From Streptomyces sp. MMG1121 (lineage in GTDB: Bacteria; Actinomycetota; Actinomycetes; Streptomycetales; Streptomycetaceae): DNA of 64,000 bases. The position numbers and the translations under genes are program-made. Below, piece by piece: positions 34,703 to 44,300 of this stretch. How positions within the stretch are numbered: the stretch's first letter is position 1; each line of letters begins with the position of its first letter. The notes beneath the pieces were generated by a model. It had not been told where the DNA came from. It ran no database searches and saw nothing but the letters and a program-made list of their open reading frames with translations. The DNA is taken from contig NZ_LGDV01000001.1 of assembly GCF_001280015.1 (NCBI RefSeq), forward strand, positions 372,001 to 436,000, read 5' to 3'.

Positions 34703-35418
34703 GTGACCTCAATATTCCCCGCACTCCCCAGTACCGCCTGCGCCTCACCGTCGGCGACCACTCGGTACGCCACATCCGCCGCATCGCCCGCTCGCTGCTC
34801 CACGAATGGGGGCTGGCGGAGCTGACGTTCGCCGTGGAGCTGGGCCGGAGTGAGCTGGTCACCAACGTCGTACGGCACGTTCCCGACCGGCGCTGCACCG
34901 TGCTGCTCGTACGGCAGACCGCCGGTGTCCGGGTCGAGGTGGCCGACGGGTTCCCCCAACTGCCGGAACAGCTACTCCAGTTGGACCTCGATTCGGAGGG
35001 CGGCCGGGGTCTCGCGCTGCTGGATGCCGTGGTCGGCAAGTGGGGCGTGACCCCGTGGGTGCTGGGCCATAAGACGGTGTGGTTCGAGTGCGGTCACGTG
35101 CTGCCGACGCTCACCTTCTCTGCCTCCTCCTGGGCGCCTGTCACCGCTGTGACCATCTTCGCCCGCGGCCCCTGCAGCAGATACGACAGCCCGAACCCCG
35201 CGCTCACCACCGCCGCGCCGCCCACCGCGTCGAGGACCCAGTGGTTGCCGGTGGCGATGATGGCCGAGACGGTGAAGAGGGGGTGCAGGAGGCCGAGGGC
35301 CTTCATCCACCACTTCGGGGCGATGATCGCGATGACCACGCCGCACCACAGGGCCCAGCCGAAGTGGAGCGAGGGCATCGCCGCGTACTGGTTGGTCAGC
35401 GCGGTCAGGGTGCCGTAG
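34703..35418 (+). pseudogene. RsbW-like ATP-binding protein, apparently frameshifted
   Basis: A HATPase domain is clear in the frame of 34741-35090: SVRHIRRIARSLL, N-box SELVTNVVRHVP, VRVEVADGFPQLP and G-box EGGRGLALLDAVVGKWGV. This frame has no ATG or GTG start before 34834. GTG 34703 in another frame gives MTSIFPALP, and losing one C from the run at 34726-34729 would explain the shift. Normal relatives end soon after KTVWF, but this frame continues to 35418 antisense to the PAP2 gene. The gene is probably inactive or misread here. Confidence 0.55.
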
Positions 35419-37130
35419 TTCGGCTTGGAGAAGTCCTGGACGCCGTGGACCGTGTCGATCATGCCGAGGGTGGGCATCAGGCGCGGCGGGGCCAGCGGGA
35501 AGAGCCAGAAGCCGATCAGGGCGAGGAAGGTGGCGAAGCCGAGGGAGGCGCGGGCCCAGCGGTAGTCGACGGGGCGGCGCCAGTACAGGACGGCGAGGAC
35601 CGTCAGCGGCACCACGAAGTGGAAGGACTCGTAGTAGAAGTTGAAGAAGTCCTTCAGCCAGCCGATCTTCACGACGGCGTGGTTGGCCCAGTGCTCGATG
35701 TCGATGTGCAGGAAGCGTTCGACGTCGAGGACGATGCGCCCGTGGTGCTCGGCCCGCGCCCGGCCCCCGGAGATGGTGCCGCCGGTCGCGGCGAGCCGGA
35801 CCTGCTGGTAGGCGGCGTAGACGACTCGGATGAGCAGCAGTTCCAGCAGCAGGTTCGGCCGGGTCAGGACCCGGCGCAGGACGGGGATCAGCGGGACGCG
35901 CCGGAAACGGGTGGGCACCCGCTGCGCGTACTCCGTCGGGATCGCGGTCTGGTAGTAGGGGGACGTCCGGGACAGGAAGGGGACGGCCGTCGCGGCGGCC
36001 AGGGCCGCGAGCAGGACCAGGTTGTCCCGCAGCGGGTACACCACCGACATGTTCGGCAGCATCATCTTCGCCGGGAGCGTGGTCACCAGGACGACCGCGA
36101 CCGGCCAGACATAACGGTCCGAGACCCGCTTGCCGACCCGGCCGACCACCGCGAGCAGCACCCACAGCAGCTGGTACTGCCAGGCGGTGGGCGAGACGGC
36201 GATGGCGGCACAGCCGGTGATCGCGACGGCGAGCAGCAGCTGGCCGTCGGCCGCGTAGTGGACCGCGCGGCGCATGGCGAGGGCCGCGACGGCGGCGCTC
36301 AGGAGGAAGAAGACCGCGATCTCCAGGGGACCGGTGAGGTCGAGGCGGAGCAGGGCACCGTGCAGCGACTGGTTGCCGAGGGCGTCGGCCTTGCCGCCGA
36401 GGCCCACCCCGGCCATGTGGTGCACCCAGTACGCGTACGAGTCGTGCGGCAGCGCGGCCCAGGCGAGCGCGGTGCAGGCGGCGAAGGTGCCGGCCGAGCT
36501 GAGCGCGGCCCGGCGCCGGCCGGTGAACCACACCAGCGGGGCGAACAGCAGCATCGTCGGCTGGAGGGCCGCCGCCAGGCCTATGCACAGGCCGCTGGCG
36601 CGCTCCCCGCGCACGGCGAACAGGCCGAGCAGGACCAGCAGCACCGGAATGATGCTGGTCTGGCCGAGCCACAGGGCGTTGCGGACCGGCAGCGACAGCA
36701 TGAGCAGGCTGACCGCGACCGGCGCGGCCAGCAGGGACGTACGGCGGCTGACCGGCTGGGGCAGCGCGCGGGCGGCGAGCAGGCCGAGGGCGACGACCAG
36801 CAGCAGGGTGCCGAAGGTCCAGCCCCAGCCGAGCGCGGCCTGCGCGGAGCGGGTCAGGGGCTTGAGGACCAGCCCTCCGAAGGGGGTGCCGGTGAACCGC
36901 GTGGAGTCGTAGATCGAGCCGTTCACATGCAGGACGCCGTGCGGGCCGACCCAGGTCTCCAGGTCGGTGAGCCGCTCTCCGCTCGGGGTGCTGAGGACCA
37001 CGGCCACCTGCCGTACCGCGAGGATCGCGGCCACCGCCCACAGTCCCAGCCGGGCGGCGCGCAGCCGTGCTCCGGTCGTGGCCTGCCCGAAGGCATCCGT
37101 CGGTCGCCCGCTGTGCTCCACGTTCGCCAC
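35094..37130 (-). CDS. Bifunctional GT87-like/PAP2-type phosphatase membrane protein
   Basis: This large membrane protein has two halves. The N-terminal half (about residues 20-380) has many hydrophobic segments, LSTPSGERLTDLETWVGPHG and NALWLGQTSIIPVLL, as in polyprenol-mannose-dependent GT87 enzymes. The C-terminal half (about 420-660) has PAP2-type motifs KPNYGTLTALTNQYAAMPSLHFGW (P-S-x-H) and ATGNHWVLDAVGG. GTG 37130 (MANVEHSG) is chosen with GGGAGG upstream; ATG 37244 is an alternative. It likely acts in lipid-linked glycan metabolism in the envelope. Confidence 0.85.
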   Translation of the reverse strand: MANVEHSGRPTDAFGQATTGARLRAARLGLWAVAAILAVRQVAVVLSTPSGERLTDLETWVGPHGVLHVNGSIYDSTRFTGTPFGGLVLKPLTRSAQAALGWGWTFGTLLLVVALGLLAARALPQPVSRRTSLLAAPVAVSLLMLSLPVRNALWLGQTSIIPVLLVLLGLFAVRGERASGLCIGLAAALQPTMLLFAPLVWFTGRRRAALSSAGTFAACTALAWAALPHDSYAYWVHHMAGVGLGGKADALGNQSLHGALLRLDLTGPLEIAVFFLLSAAVAALAMRRAVHYAADGQLLLAVAITGCAAIAVSPTAWQYQLLWVLLAVVGRVGKRVSDRYVWPVAVVLVTTLPAKMMLPNMSVVYPLRDNLVLLAALAAATAVPFLSRTSPYYQTAIPTEYAQRVPTRFRRVPLIPVLRRVLTRPNLLLELLLIRVVYAAYQQVRLAATGGTISGGRARAEHHGRIVLDVERFLHIDIEHWANHAVVKIGWLKDFFNFYYESFHFVVPLTVLAVLYWRRPVDYRWARASLGFATFLALIGFWLFPLAPPRLMPTLGMIDTVHGVQDFSKPNYGTLTALTNQYAAMPSLHFGWALWCGVVIAIIAPKWWMKALGLLHPLFTVSAIIATGNHWVLDAVGGAAVVSAGFGLSYLLQGPRAKMVTAVTGAQEEAEKVSVGST

Positions 37131-37521
37131 GCCTCGTCGGCCTCCCGCCCCGTTCGTACCGGCGCCGTATACGCCACGTTCTTCTGTGAACCCTATGAGG
37201 CTCGCAGACCCCTCGGACAGAGACGCGGGCAACCCCCGATTCACCTGACGTCCGTCCTACTTTTGTCCGGATGACGTTAGTCCGGGGTCCATGCGGTTCC
37301 GCGGGCGGGGCGCGAGAAGGATCACAGCGGCGGGGTGGCATGAACGGCCCCGAGCGGGCAGACGTCCCTGCGTACGCACCATTTAGCTGCACTGTGCAAC
37401 GATGCGCGTACGGTACGTAAGGGACTGAAACCCACCTATGGTCGTTTTTCGGCCCGTTTCCCGGCAGCGCCGCCGGACGGACCGCGTCCCCGTTCCCGTC
37501 GAGAGGTAGGCGAGCCCCGTT
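37131..37521. other. Divergent intergenic region with a small palindrome
   Basis: No gene is supported in these 391 bases. TGCAC-T-GTGCA at 37388-37398 is a perfect palindrome and could bind a regulator of the following transporter. Other promoter elements are not clear. Confidence 0.45.
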
Positions 37522-38898
37522 TTGGCGAGCGCCACAGCTGTCACCCCGCACCTGAAGACCCCGCGGGCCGCGAAGGCCCCCACCGACGCCACCGTCACCG
37601 ACCCCGCGCTCGTCAAGCGCGCCGTGAAGGCGGCGGCGCTCGGCAACGCGATGGAGTGGTTCGACTTCGGCGTCTACAGCTACATCGCGGTCACCCTGGG
37701 CAAGGTCTTCTTCCCGTCCGGAAACCCGACCGCGCAGTTGCTGTCGACGTTCGGCGCCTTCGCGGCGGCGTTCCTGGTCCGTCCGCTGGGCGGCATGGTC
37801 TTCGGTCCGCTGGGCGACCGCGTGGGCCGGCAGAAGGTCCTCGCCGTCACGATGATCATGATGGCGGCGGGCACGTTCGCGATCGGCCTGATCCCGTCGT
37901 ACGCCTCGATCGGCGTGGGCGCGCCGCTGCTGCTGCTGGCCGCCCGGCTGGTGCAGGGCTTCTCGACCGGTGGTGAGTACGCGGGCGCGTCGACGTTCAT
38001 CGCCGAGTACGCGCCCGACAAGCGCCGGGGCTTCTTCGGCAGCTGGCTGGAGTTCGGCACGCTGGCGGGTTACATCGGCGGCGCGGGCCTGGTCACCCTG
38101 ATGACCGCGCTGCTCTCGTCCGAGGACCTGCTGTCCTGGGGCTGGCGGATCCCGTTCCTGATCGCGGGCCCGATGGGCATCATCGGCCTGTATCTGCGGA
38201 TGCGGCTGGAGGAGACCCCGGCGTTCGCGGCGGAGGTCGAGAAGGCCGAGGCGGAACGGCCGAAGGTGCCGCTGCGCGAGATGGTGGCAGGCCAGTGGAA
38301 GGCACTGCTGCTGTGCATGGGCCTGGTGCTGGTCTTCAACGTCACCGACTACATGCTGCTGTCGTACATGCCGAGCTATCTGACCAGCGAGCTGAAGTAC
38401 GACGAGACGCACGGGCTGCTGGTCGTGCTGGGCGTGATGGCCCTGATGATGATCGTCCAGCCGTTCGCGGGCGCACTGACCGACCGGGTGGGCCGGCGTC
38501 CGGTGATCGCGGCGGGCTGCGCGGGCTTCCTGTTCCTGTCGGTCCCCGCCCTGCTGCTCATTCGCCAGGGCAGCCTGCTCGCCGTCGCGCTGGGCATGGG
38601 CGCGCTGGGCCTGCTGCTGGTCTGCTTCACGGCGGCCATGCCGGCCGCGCTGCCCGCGCTCTTCCCGACCCGGGTGCGGTACGGCTCCCTGTCCATCGGC
38701 TTCAACGTGTCGGTGTCCCTGTTCGGCGGGACGACTCCGCTGGTCGTGACCGCGCTGATCGGGGCGACCGGGAACATGATGATGCCCGCGTACTACATGA
38801 TGGCCGCGGCTGTCGTGGGCGGGTTCGCGGTGTGGCGGATGTCGGAGTCGGCCGGGCGGCCGCTGCCCGGTTCGGCGCCGGCGGTGGAGCAGCGGTAA
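37522..38898 (+). CDS. MFS transporter, ProP-like (proline/betaine or organic acid)
   Basis: The 458-residue metabolite:H+ symporter family protein has NAMEWFDFGVYSYIAVTLG, FGPLGDRVGRQKVL, GFSTGGEYAGASTFIAEYAP and a second loop GALTDRVGRRPVI, all typical of ProP/ShiA relatives, with 12 membrane segments. The start appears to be TTG 37522, preceded by AGGTAGG at 37504. The C-terminus is short, without the coiled coil of E. coli ProP, so osmotic gating as in ProP is not implied. Confidence 0.88.
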   Translation: MASATAVTPHLKTPRAAKAPTDATVTDPALVKRAVKAAALGNAMEWFDFGVYSYIAVTLGKVFFPSGNPTAQLLSTFGAFAAAFLVRPLGGMVFGPLGDRVGRQKVLAVTMIMMAAGTFAIGLIPSYASIGVGAPLLLLAARLVQGFSTGGEYAGASTFIAEYAPDKRRGFFGSWLEFGTLAGYIGGAGLVTLMTALLSSEDLLSWGWRIPFLIAGPMGIIGLYLRMRLEETPAFAAEVEKAEAERPKVPLREMVAGQWKALLLCMGLVLVFNVTDYMLLSYMPSYLTSELKYDETHGLLVVLGVMALMMIVQPFAGALTDRVGRRPVIAAGCAGFLFLSVPALLLIRQGSLLAVALGMGALGLLLVCFTAAMPAALPALFPTRVRYGSLSIGFNVSVSLFGGTTPLVVTALIGATGNMMMPAYYMMAAAVVGGFAVWRMSESAGRPLPGSAPAVEQR

Positions 38899-38923
38899 GC
38901 GGCTGTGTGCCGTCTGTGCACAT

Positions 38924-38942
38924 GTGACTGTGTTTCAGTCAC
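38924..38942. terminator. Short hairpin GTGACTG-N5-CAGTCAC
   Basis: A 7-bp perfect stem lies 26 bases after the transporter stop. It is a terminator or an operator for the next gene. Confidence 0.4.
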
Positions 38943-38977
38943 GGAGGTTCCGTGAACGGCCGATGAAGATGATCACG

Positions 38978-39007
38978 TTGTCTTCGTTTCTGATGTCGCG
39001 CTAGCCT
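38978..39007 (+). promoter_or_regulatory. Promoter TTGTCT-N18-TAGCCT
   Basis: TTGTCT (38978-38983) and TAGCCT (39002-39007) are spaced 18 bases apart, 50 bases before the ATG at 39058. Confidence 0.5.
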
Positions 39008-39057
39008 CGCGCCCGACCACTTATTTTTGCTTTACATCTGTGCATGGGGGACTGCAG

Positions 39058-39627
39058 ATGTTCTTTCGTCATGCCGTCACCCGTGCCGGGAAAGGAATTC
39101 GGGTGACTCCTGGCATACGCAGGATGCTTCCCGTCGCGGGGATCGCTGCCATCGTCGCGCTCGCGGGCACTCCGGTGCTCGCGAGCGCCGACCCGCAGCC
39201 GACCGGGGGAACCGCAGGGGCCACGCCGCCGTCCGCGGTGGAGGACTACGCCTATCCGGACGCGGATCAGATCCAGAAGGCTCAGGGCATCAAGCTGATC
39301 AAGGGCGACGGGCACATCACCCTCGCCGCGTGCGACGACTCGGGCTCGCAGATCAAGGTCATGACCGTGCAGGGCCCCAGCGGCAACCCGCAGGGCGCCT
39401 ACTGCTTCAGGGCGAGCGGCAAGAGCGGCTATCTCACGCTCGAACTCTCGCGGATCTTCGCCCTGGAGACCGCCGACCACCCCATCAGCGCCGACCTTCG
39501 GCCGCAGGCCGACCCCACGGCGCCCGCCAAGACAGTCACCGTGGACAAGAACGGCTACCAGAGCGTGGGTGAGGGGGCCGCCGGTGGCGCACCGAGCGTC
39601 CTGCTCCAGCTGCGCGTCACCGGCTGA
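39058..39627 (+). CDS. Small secreted protein, unknown function
   Basis: The 189-residue protein starts at ATG 39058 with GGGGGA upstream. A long signal peptide (MLPVAGIAAIVALAGTPVLA) ends near residue 45. The mature domain is β-rich with one Cys pair (LAACDDSGSQ and GAYCFRASGK). I do not recognise the family. It stands just before the pseudo-trypsin and ALF-repeat genes and may be part of the same secreted set. Confidence 0.75.
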   Translation: MFFRHAVTRAGKGIRVTPGIRRMLPVAGIAAIVALAGTPVLASADPQPTGGTAGATPPSAVEDYAYPDADQIQKAQGIKLIKGDGHITLAACDDSGSQIKVMTVQGPSGNPQGAYCFRASGKSGYLTLELSRIFALETADHPISADLRPQADPTAPAKTVTVDKNGYQSVGEGAAGGAPSVLLQLRVTG

Positions 39628-39676
39628 CCCCGCCCGCCCCGACTCTTCCCGTTCTCGCACGACCATGAGGAACTTC

Positions 39677-41236
39677 ATGTCCGGCTCACGTCCGCGCACC
39701 GCGTGGACCGGCGGCCTTCTCGCCGCCACGTCGTTGGCCGCCGCCGCCCTGACCGCCGCCCCCGCGACCGCCGTATCGGGCCCGCAGGCCCCCGACACCG
39801 TGTCCGCCGCCACCGCCCGGCTCGACATCGGCGGACAGCGCGGCTGTTCGGCCACCCTGGTGGCCCCGCAGTGGCTGCTGACCGCCGCCAGCTGCTTCAC
39901 CGACACCCCCGGCGCCACGCTCACGCCCGGCGCACCGAAATCGAAGACGACGGCCGCCCTCGGTGGCAGCGCCCAGCAGGTGGTGAACCTGGTGCCGCGC
40001 ACGGACCGCGACGTGGTGATGGCCCAACTCGCCAAACCCGTCACCGGTATCACCCCCGTCCCGGTAGCGGCCGCCGCGCCTGGTGCCGGGGACGAGGTCC
40101 AGGCCGCCGGGTACGGGCGCACCCACGACGAGTGGGTGCCCGACCAGGTCCACGCGGCCGCCTTCACCGTCCAGAACACCGCCGCCACCACCCTCGATCT
40201 GGCCGCCAAAGCGGACGGCGCGGCGATCTGCAAGGGCGACACCGGCGGTCCCGTCCTCACCGCCACCGGAGCGGTCGTGGGTGTCAGCAGCCTGTCCTGG
40301 CAGGGCGGTTGCCTGGGCAGCGACCCGGCCGAGACCCGCACCGGCGCGGTGGCCGCCCGGGTCGACGACCTCGCCTCCTGGGTCCAGCAGGTCGCCTACG
40401 CCCCCGTCTTCGCGGCCGCCCCGTGGAAGCACGCCGTGCAGCTGACGGCCGGCTACTACGCGGGCGACTCCGCCGGCGGTACCCGCCACATGGACCTGAT
40501 CGTCGTCTGGGACGACGGCGAGGTCACCCTCTACCAGGGCGGCTACGGCAACGACCCCGCCCGCCCCTTCGCCGCGGAACACCAGCTCATGCCGGGCAAG
40601 AGCATCTGGACCCACGCCGTCGACGTGACCGGCGTCAACACCGGCGGCGGCACCGACGGCGTGGTGGTCCGCTGGTCCGACGGCGAGATGACCCTCTACA
40701 CCACGGTCGATGCCAAGGGCTTCCACGGCGAGAAGCAGCTCGCCGCGCCGAACACCGCCGTGTGGAAGGACGACGCCCAGCAGCTGACCGGCGGCCGCTT
40801 CACCGCGAACGGCCGGCGTGACGACCTGCTGGTGACCTGGAAGGACGGCCACGTCTCCGTCTTCAGCGACCTGGCGGTCAACGGGCTGAAGAAGCAGACC
40901 CAGACCGTCGCCAAGAACAACACCTGGCCCTACGCCGAGAAACTCGCCACCGGCTCCTTCACCGGCAAGGACACCGACGACCTGCTGGTGCGCTGGACCG
41001 ACGGCGAGACGACCATCTACCCCGGCATGACCGGCAAAGCCCTGCCCGGCGAGATCAAGGTCCGGCCCGCCAAGTCGTACTGGACCAACGCGGCCGCACT
41101 CACCATCGGCGCCTTCACCACCAACACCACCGCCAACGACATCCTCGTCCGCTGGAACGACGGCCACCTCAGCTACTTCACCGGCGTCGACGCCAAGGGT
41201 CTGCACGACGAGATCCAACTCGCTCCGGCCAACTGA
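39677..41236 (+). CDS. Trypsin-fold pseudoprotease with β-propeller-like repeats
   Basis: The 519-residue secreted protein has a signal peptide to about residue 33, then a trypsin-like domain. The site that normally reads TAAHC is LLTAASCFTD, so the catalytic His is Ser. The GDSGGP site is CKGDTGGPVL, so the catalytic Ser is Thr. DVVMAQL keeps the Asp. It is therefore unlikely to be a protease. Residues about 255-519 contain five repeats of the type DDLLVRWTDGETTIY. ATG 39677 has AGGAA upstream; ATG 39665 is possible. A terminator follows. Confidence 0.82.
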   Translation: MSGSRPRTAWTGGLLAATSLAAAALTAAPATAVSGPQAPDTVSAATARLDIGGQRGCSATLVAPQWLLTAASCFTDTPGATLTPGAPKSKTTAALGGSAQQVVNLVPRTDRDVVMAQLAKPVTGITPVPVAAAAPGAGDEVQAAGYGRTHDEWVPDQVHAAAFTVQNTAATTLDLAAKADGAAICKGDTGGPVLTATGAVVGVSSLSWQGGCLGSDPAETRTGAVAARVDDLASWVQQVAYAPVFAAAPWKHAVQLTAGYYAGDSAGGTRHMDLIVVWDDGEVTLYQGGYGNDPARPFAAEHQLMPGKSIWTHAVDVTGVNTGGGTDGVVVRWSDGEMTLYTTVDAKGFHGEKQLAAPNTAVWKDDAQQLTGGRFTANGRRDDLLVTWKDGHVSVFSDLAVNGLKKQTQTVAKNNTWPYAEKLATGSFTGKDTDDLLVRWTDGETTIYPGMTGKALPGEIKVRPAKSYWTNAAALTIGAFTTNTTANDILVRWNDGHLSYFTGVDAKGLHDEIQLAPAN

Positions 41237-41260
41237 CCGGTCCGGCACAGCCCTTGAGGA

Positions 41261-41292
41261 GCGGCCCGCCCCGGGACACCCCGGCGGGCCGC
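41261..41292. terminator. Hairpin terminator, 10-bp stem
   Basis: GCGGCCCGCC and GGCGGGCCGC flank a 12-base loop, 24 bases after the pseudoprotease gene. Confidence 0.55.
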
Positions 41293-41388
41293 CCCTCGGG
41301 CATCCCACCGCGCCCGCCCGGCCCCTGACCAGGCTCGCGGCCCGGCCGGCGCACACCTTAGAACCATCACACACGAATAGAGTCCGCA

Positions 41389-44300
41389 GTGACACATCCA
41401 CGACGCCCACGGCGCGTGGTGGCAGGCACACGGCACGCGATCCGCGCGCTGTGTCTGGGCCTGCTGCCCGGCGCGCTCGTCCTGGGCCTGCTGGGACCCA
41501 CCCCCGCCCGGGCCGACGACCCGGCACCGACGGACACCACCGGCATCGGCACCACTCTTCCCGACACCGACCGCGCCAAGGTCGTACGACTGTGGGAGAC
41601 CGGCGGACCCGGCGTGAAAGCCGCCGCCGAAGTCGCACTCGTCAGCGGTGACGACGACGTCAAGAAGTTCCTGGACCAGGCCTCGGGCCTCCAGTTCCAG
41701 GACGACCGCGTCGCCGCCGCCCAGGTCGCCGACGTCGGCGGCCTCAGTCTCCAGGATGCCGCCCGCAAGGCCCTCGACAGCGATTCGCCCGACGTCCTGA
41801 AGGCGTTCCTGAAGGACGGCTGGGAGGCACCGCTGGCACAGGACCAGCGGGTCCGGGTCGCCCAGATCATCGACGCGGGCGGCCCCGAGGTCCAGAAGGC
41901 GGGCCGCGCCGCGCTCGACGGCACGCCCGACGACATCCGGAACTTCCTCGCCAACGGTCAGTTCGACACCCGCGAGCAGGACGAGCGGGTCGAAGTCGCG
42001 CAGATCATCTCCGTCGGCGGATCCAACGTGCAGGCGGCCGGCCGTCTGGCCCTGAACGGCACCGCCGCCGAGATCCACGAGTTCCTCCAGGTCGGCCAGT
42101 ACGTGGCCCGCGCCCACGACCAGGAACACGCCACCATCGCGCAACTGGCCGACCAGGCGCAGCGGGCGGGCAGAATGGCCCGGCAGCAGACCGAGGCCGC
42201 CAAGGACGCGTCGAAGCGTGCGGTGAACGCGGCCCAACTGGCCAAGGCGGCGGCGGAGAAGGCCGCCGAGGAGACTCAGAAGTCGAAGTCGGACTCGCAG
42301 ACCGCCGCCGCCGACGCGGCCCGGGCCGCGAGCGCCGCCAGCCAGGCGGCCACGGCCGCGCAGACCGCCATCGCCGCGGCGCAGGCGGCCGACTCCGCGG
42401 CCCGTGTCGCCGCCAGTGCCGCCTCGCAGGCTGCGAGCGCCGCCGTCGCGGCGTCGCAAGCGGCTTCCCGCGCGGGCAAGGCCGCCGCGGACGCCGCCAT
42501 CCACTCCGACCAGGCCGGCGCGGCCCGCAAGGCGGCGCAGGACGCACGGGACGCCGCCAAGGGTGCCCGCGCCGCGGCCGATGCGGCCGCCGCGGCGGGC
42601 GCGGCCGCCACCGACGCGTCGGCGGCCGCACGCGACGCCTCGAAGGCCGGTGCCGACGCCGACGCCGCGGCCGACGCGGCGGACCAGGCCAACACCTACG
42701 CCGACCAGGCCCACGCCCACTCCGACGCGGCGGCGAGCGCTGCGGCCGCGGCGCATCGCCACGCCCGTGAGGCGACCCGCGCCTCGAACGCCGCCGACTC
42801 ACTGGCCCGCGAGGCCGCGTCCGCGGCGAACGACGCCCACGACGCCGCCGAGGCCGCTGCCGACCACGCGGAGAACGCCGCCAAGGCTGCCGACGACGCG
42901 GCCGAGCACGCGGGAGAGGCGGCGAAGGCCGCGGCCCAGTCCAAGGTCCACGCCCAAGCCGCCCAGCACGACGCCGACGCCGCCACCACGGCGGTGAACC
43001 AGGCCAAGAAGGTCTTCGATCTGGCCCGCCGCGTCGACGCGGAGGAGCTGACGGCACGCACCAACGCGGGCATCGCGCACGCCCTGGATCTCAAGGGGCA
43101 GGAAGAGCAGCACGACGCCGACCGGGCAGCCGCCGTCCAGCAGGCCAAGGATCTCGACGCGCAGGCCCAGCACCTCAGCGAACAGGCCACGGCGGACGCG
43201 GACGCGAAGACCCTCGCTCCCCAGATCCGCAAGGTGGCGCTGGGCATCCTCAAGACCGGCAGGCCCTGGAGCCGTGCCGCCGCCGAGGAAGCGCTGGCCG
43301 GCTCCGACGACGACACGCTCGCCTACATCCGCACCGCCTGGAAGCTCTCCGCCCAGCAGGACGACCGCGCCCAGGTCGACAAGCTGGCCCTGACGGCCGG
43401 TTCGGCGGACGTCCGCAAGGCTGCGGGCGACGCTCTCAGCGGCGACGCCGCGGCGATCAGCGCCTTCCTGTCCACCGGCCAGTACCAGGCCGTGTCCCAG
43501 CGGATGCGGGTCTCCATCGCCCAGATCATCAGCGGCGGCGGCCCCGTGGTGCAGCAGGAGGGCAGGAAGGCCCTCGACTCCGACTCGCCCCAGACGATGA
43601 GCCGGTTCATCACCGCCGGCCAGTCCCAGGCCCGGATCCAGGACGAACGCGTCCGCGCCGCGCAGCTGGCCGACAGCGGCGGGCCGGAGCTGAAGTCCGC
43701 CGCCCGTATCGCGCTCGAGGGCCCGTCGGACCTGCTGCACAGCTTCATCCAGGTCGGCCAGTACCAGGCCCAGCGCAAGGACCTGCTCGACGCCACGCAC
43801 GTCTCCCAGGTACAGCAGCTCATCGCGCAGGCCGCGAATGTCGCCGCCACCGCCCAGCAGGACGCGGCCGAGGCAGCCGGGGCCGCCGCCCTCGCGGCCA
43901 AGGCGGCCACCGAGGCAGCCGGCTACGCCCAGCAGGCCAAGCAGCACGCCGCCGACGCCAAGAACTACGCCGCCCAGGCCGCCGGCTACGCCAAGGACGC
44001 CGACGCCTCCGCCGCCCGTGCGGCGCAGTCCGCGAAGGCCGCCCGCCAGGCGGACGCCCAGGCCCAGCAGGCCGCCGCCGACGCCCTCAACTCGGCCACC
44101 GCCGCCCACGACTCGGCGAACTGGGCATCGACGTCCGCCGCCGGTGCGTGGACCTCCGCCAAGCAGGCCCGCGCCTCGGCCACCGCGGCGGGCAAGGACG
44201 CCACCGCGGCGGCCCAGGCCGAGACCGTCGCCTACCAGGTCACCATCGCCAAACAGCAGAGGGAGATGGCCGACCGCTGGAAGGCCTACGAGGCCTGGCA

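Noticed and set aside
39677..41236. Calling this an active serine protease.
   Set aside because: The catalytic His and Ser positions are Ser and Thr.
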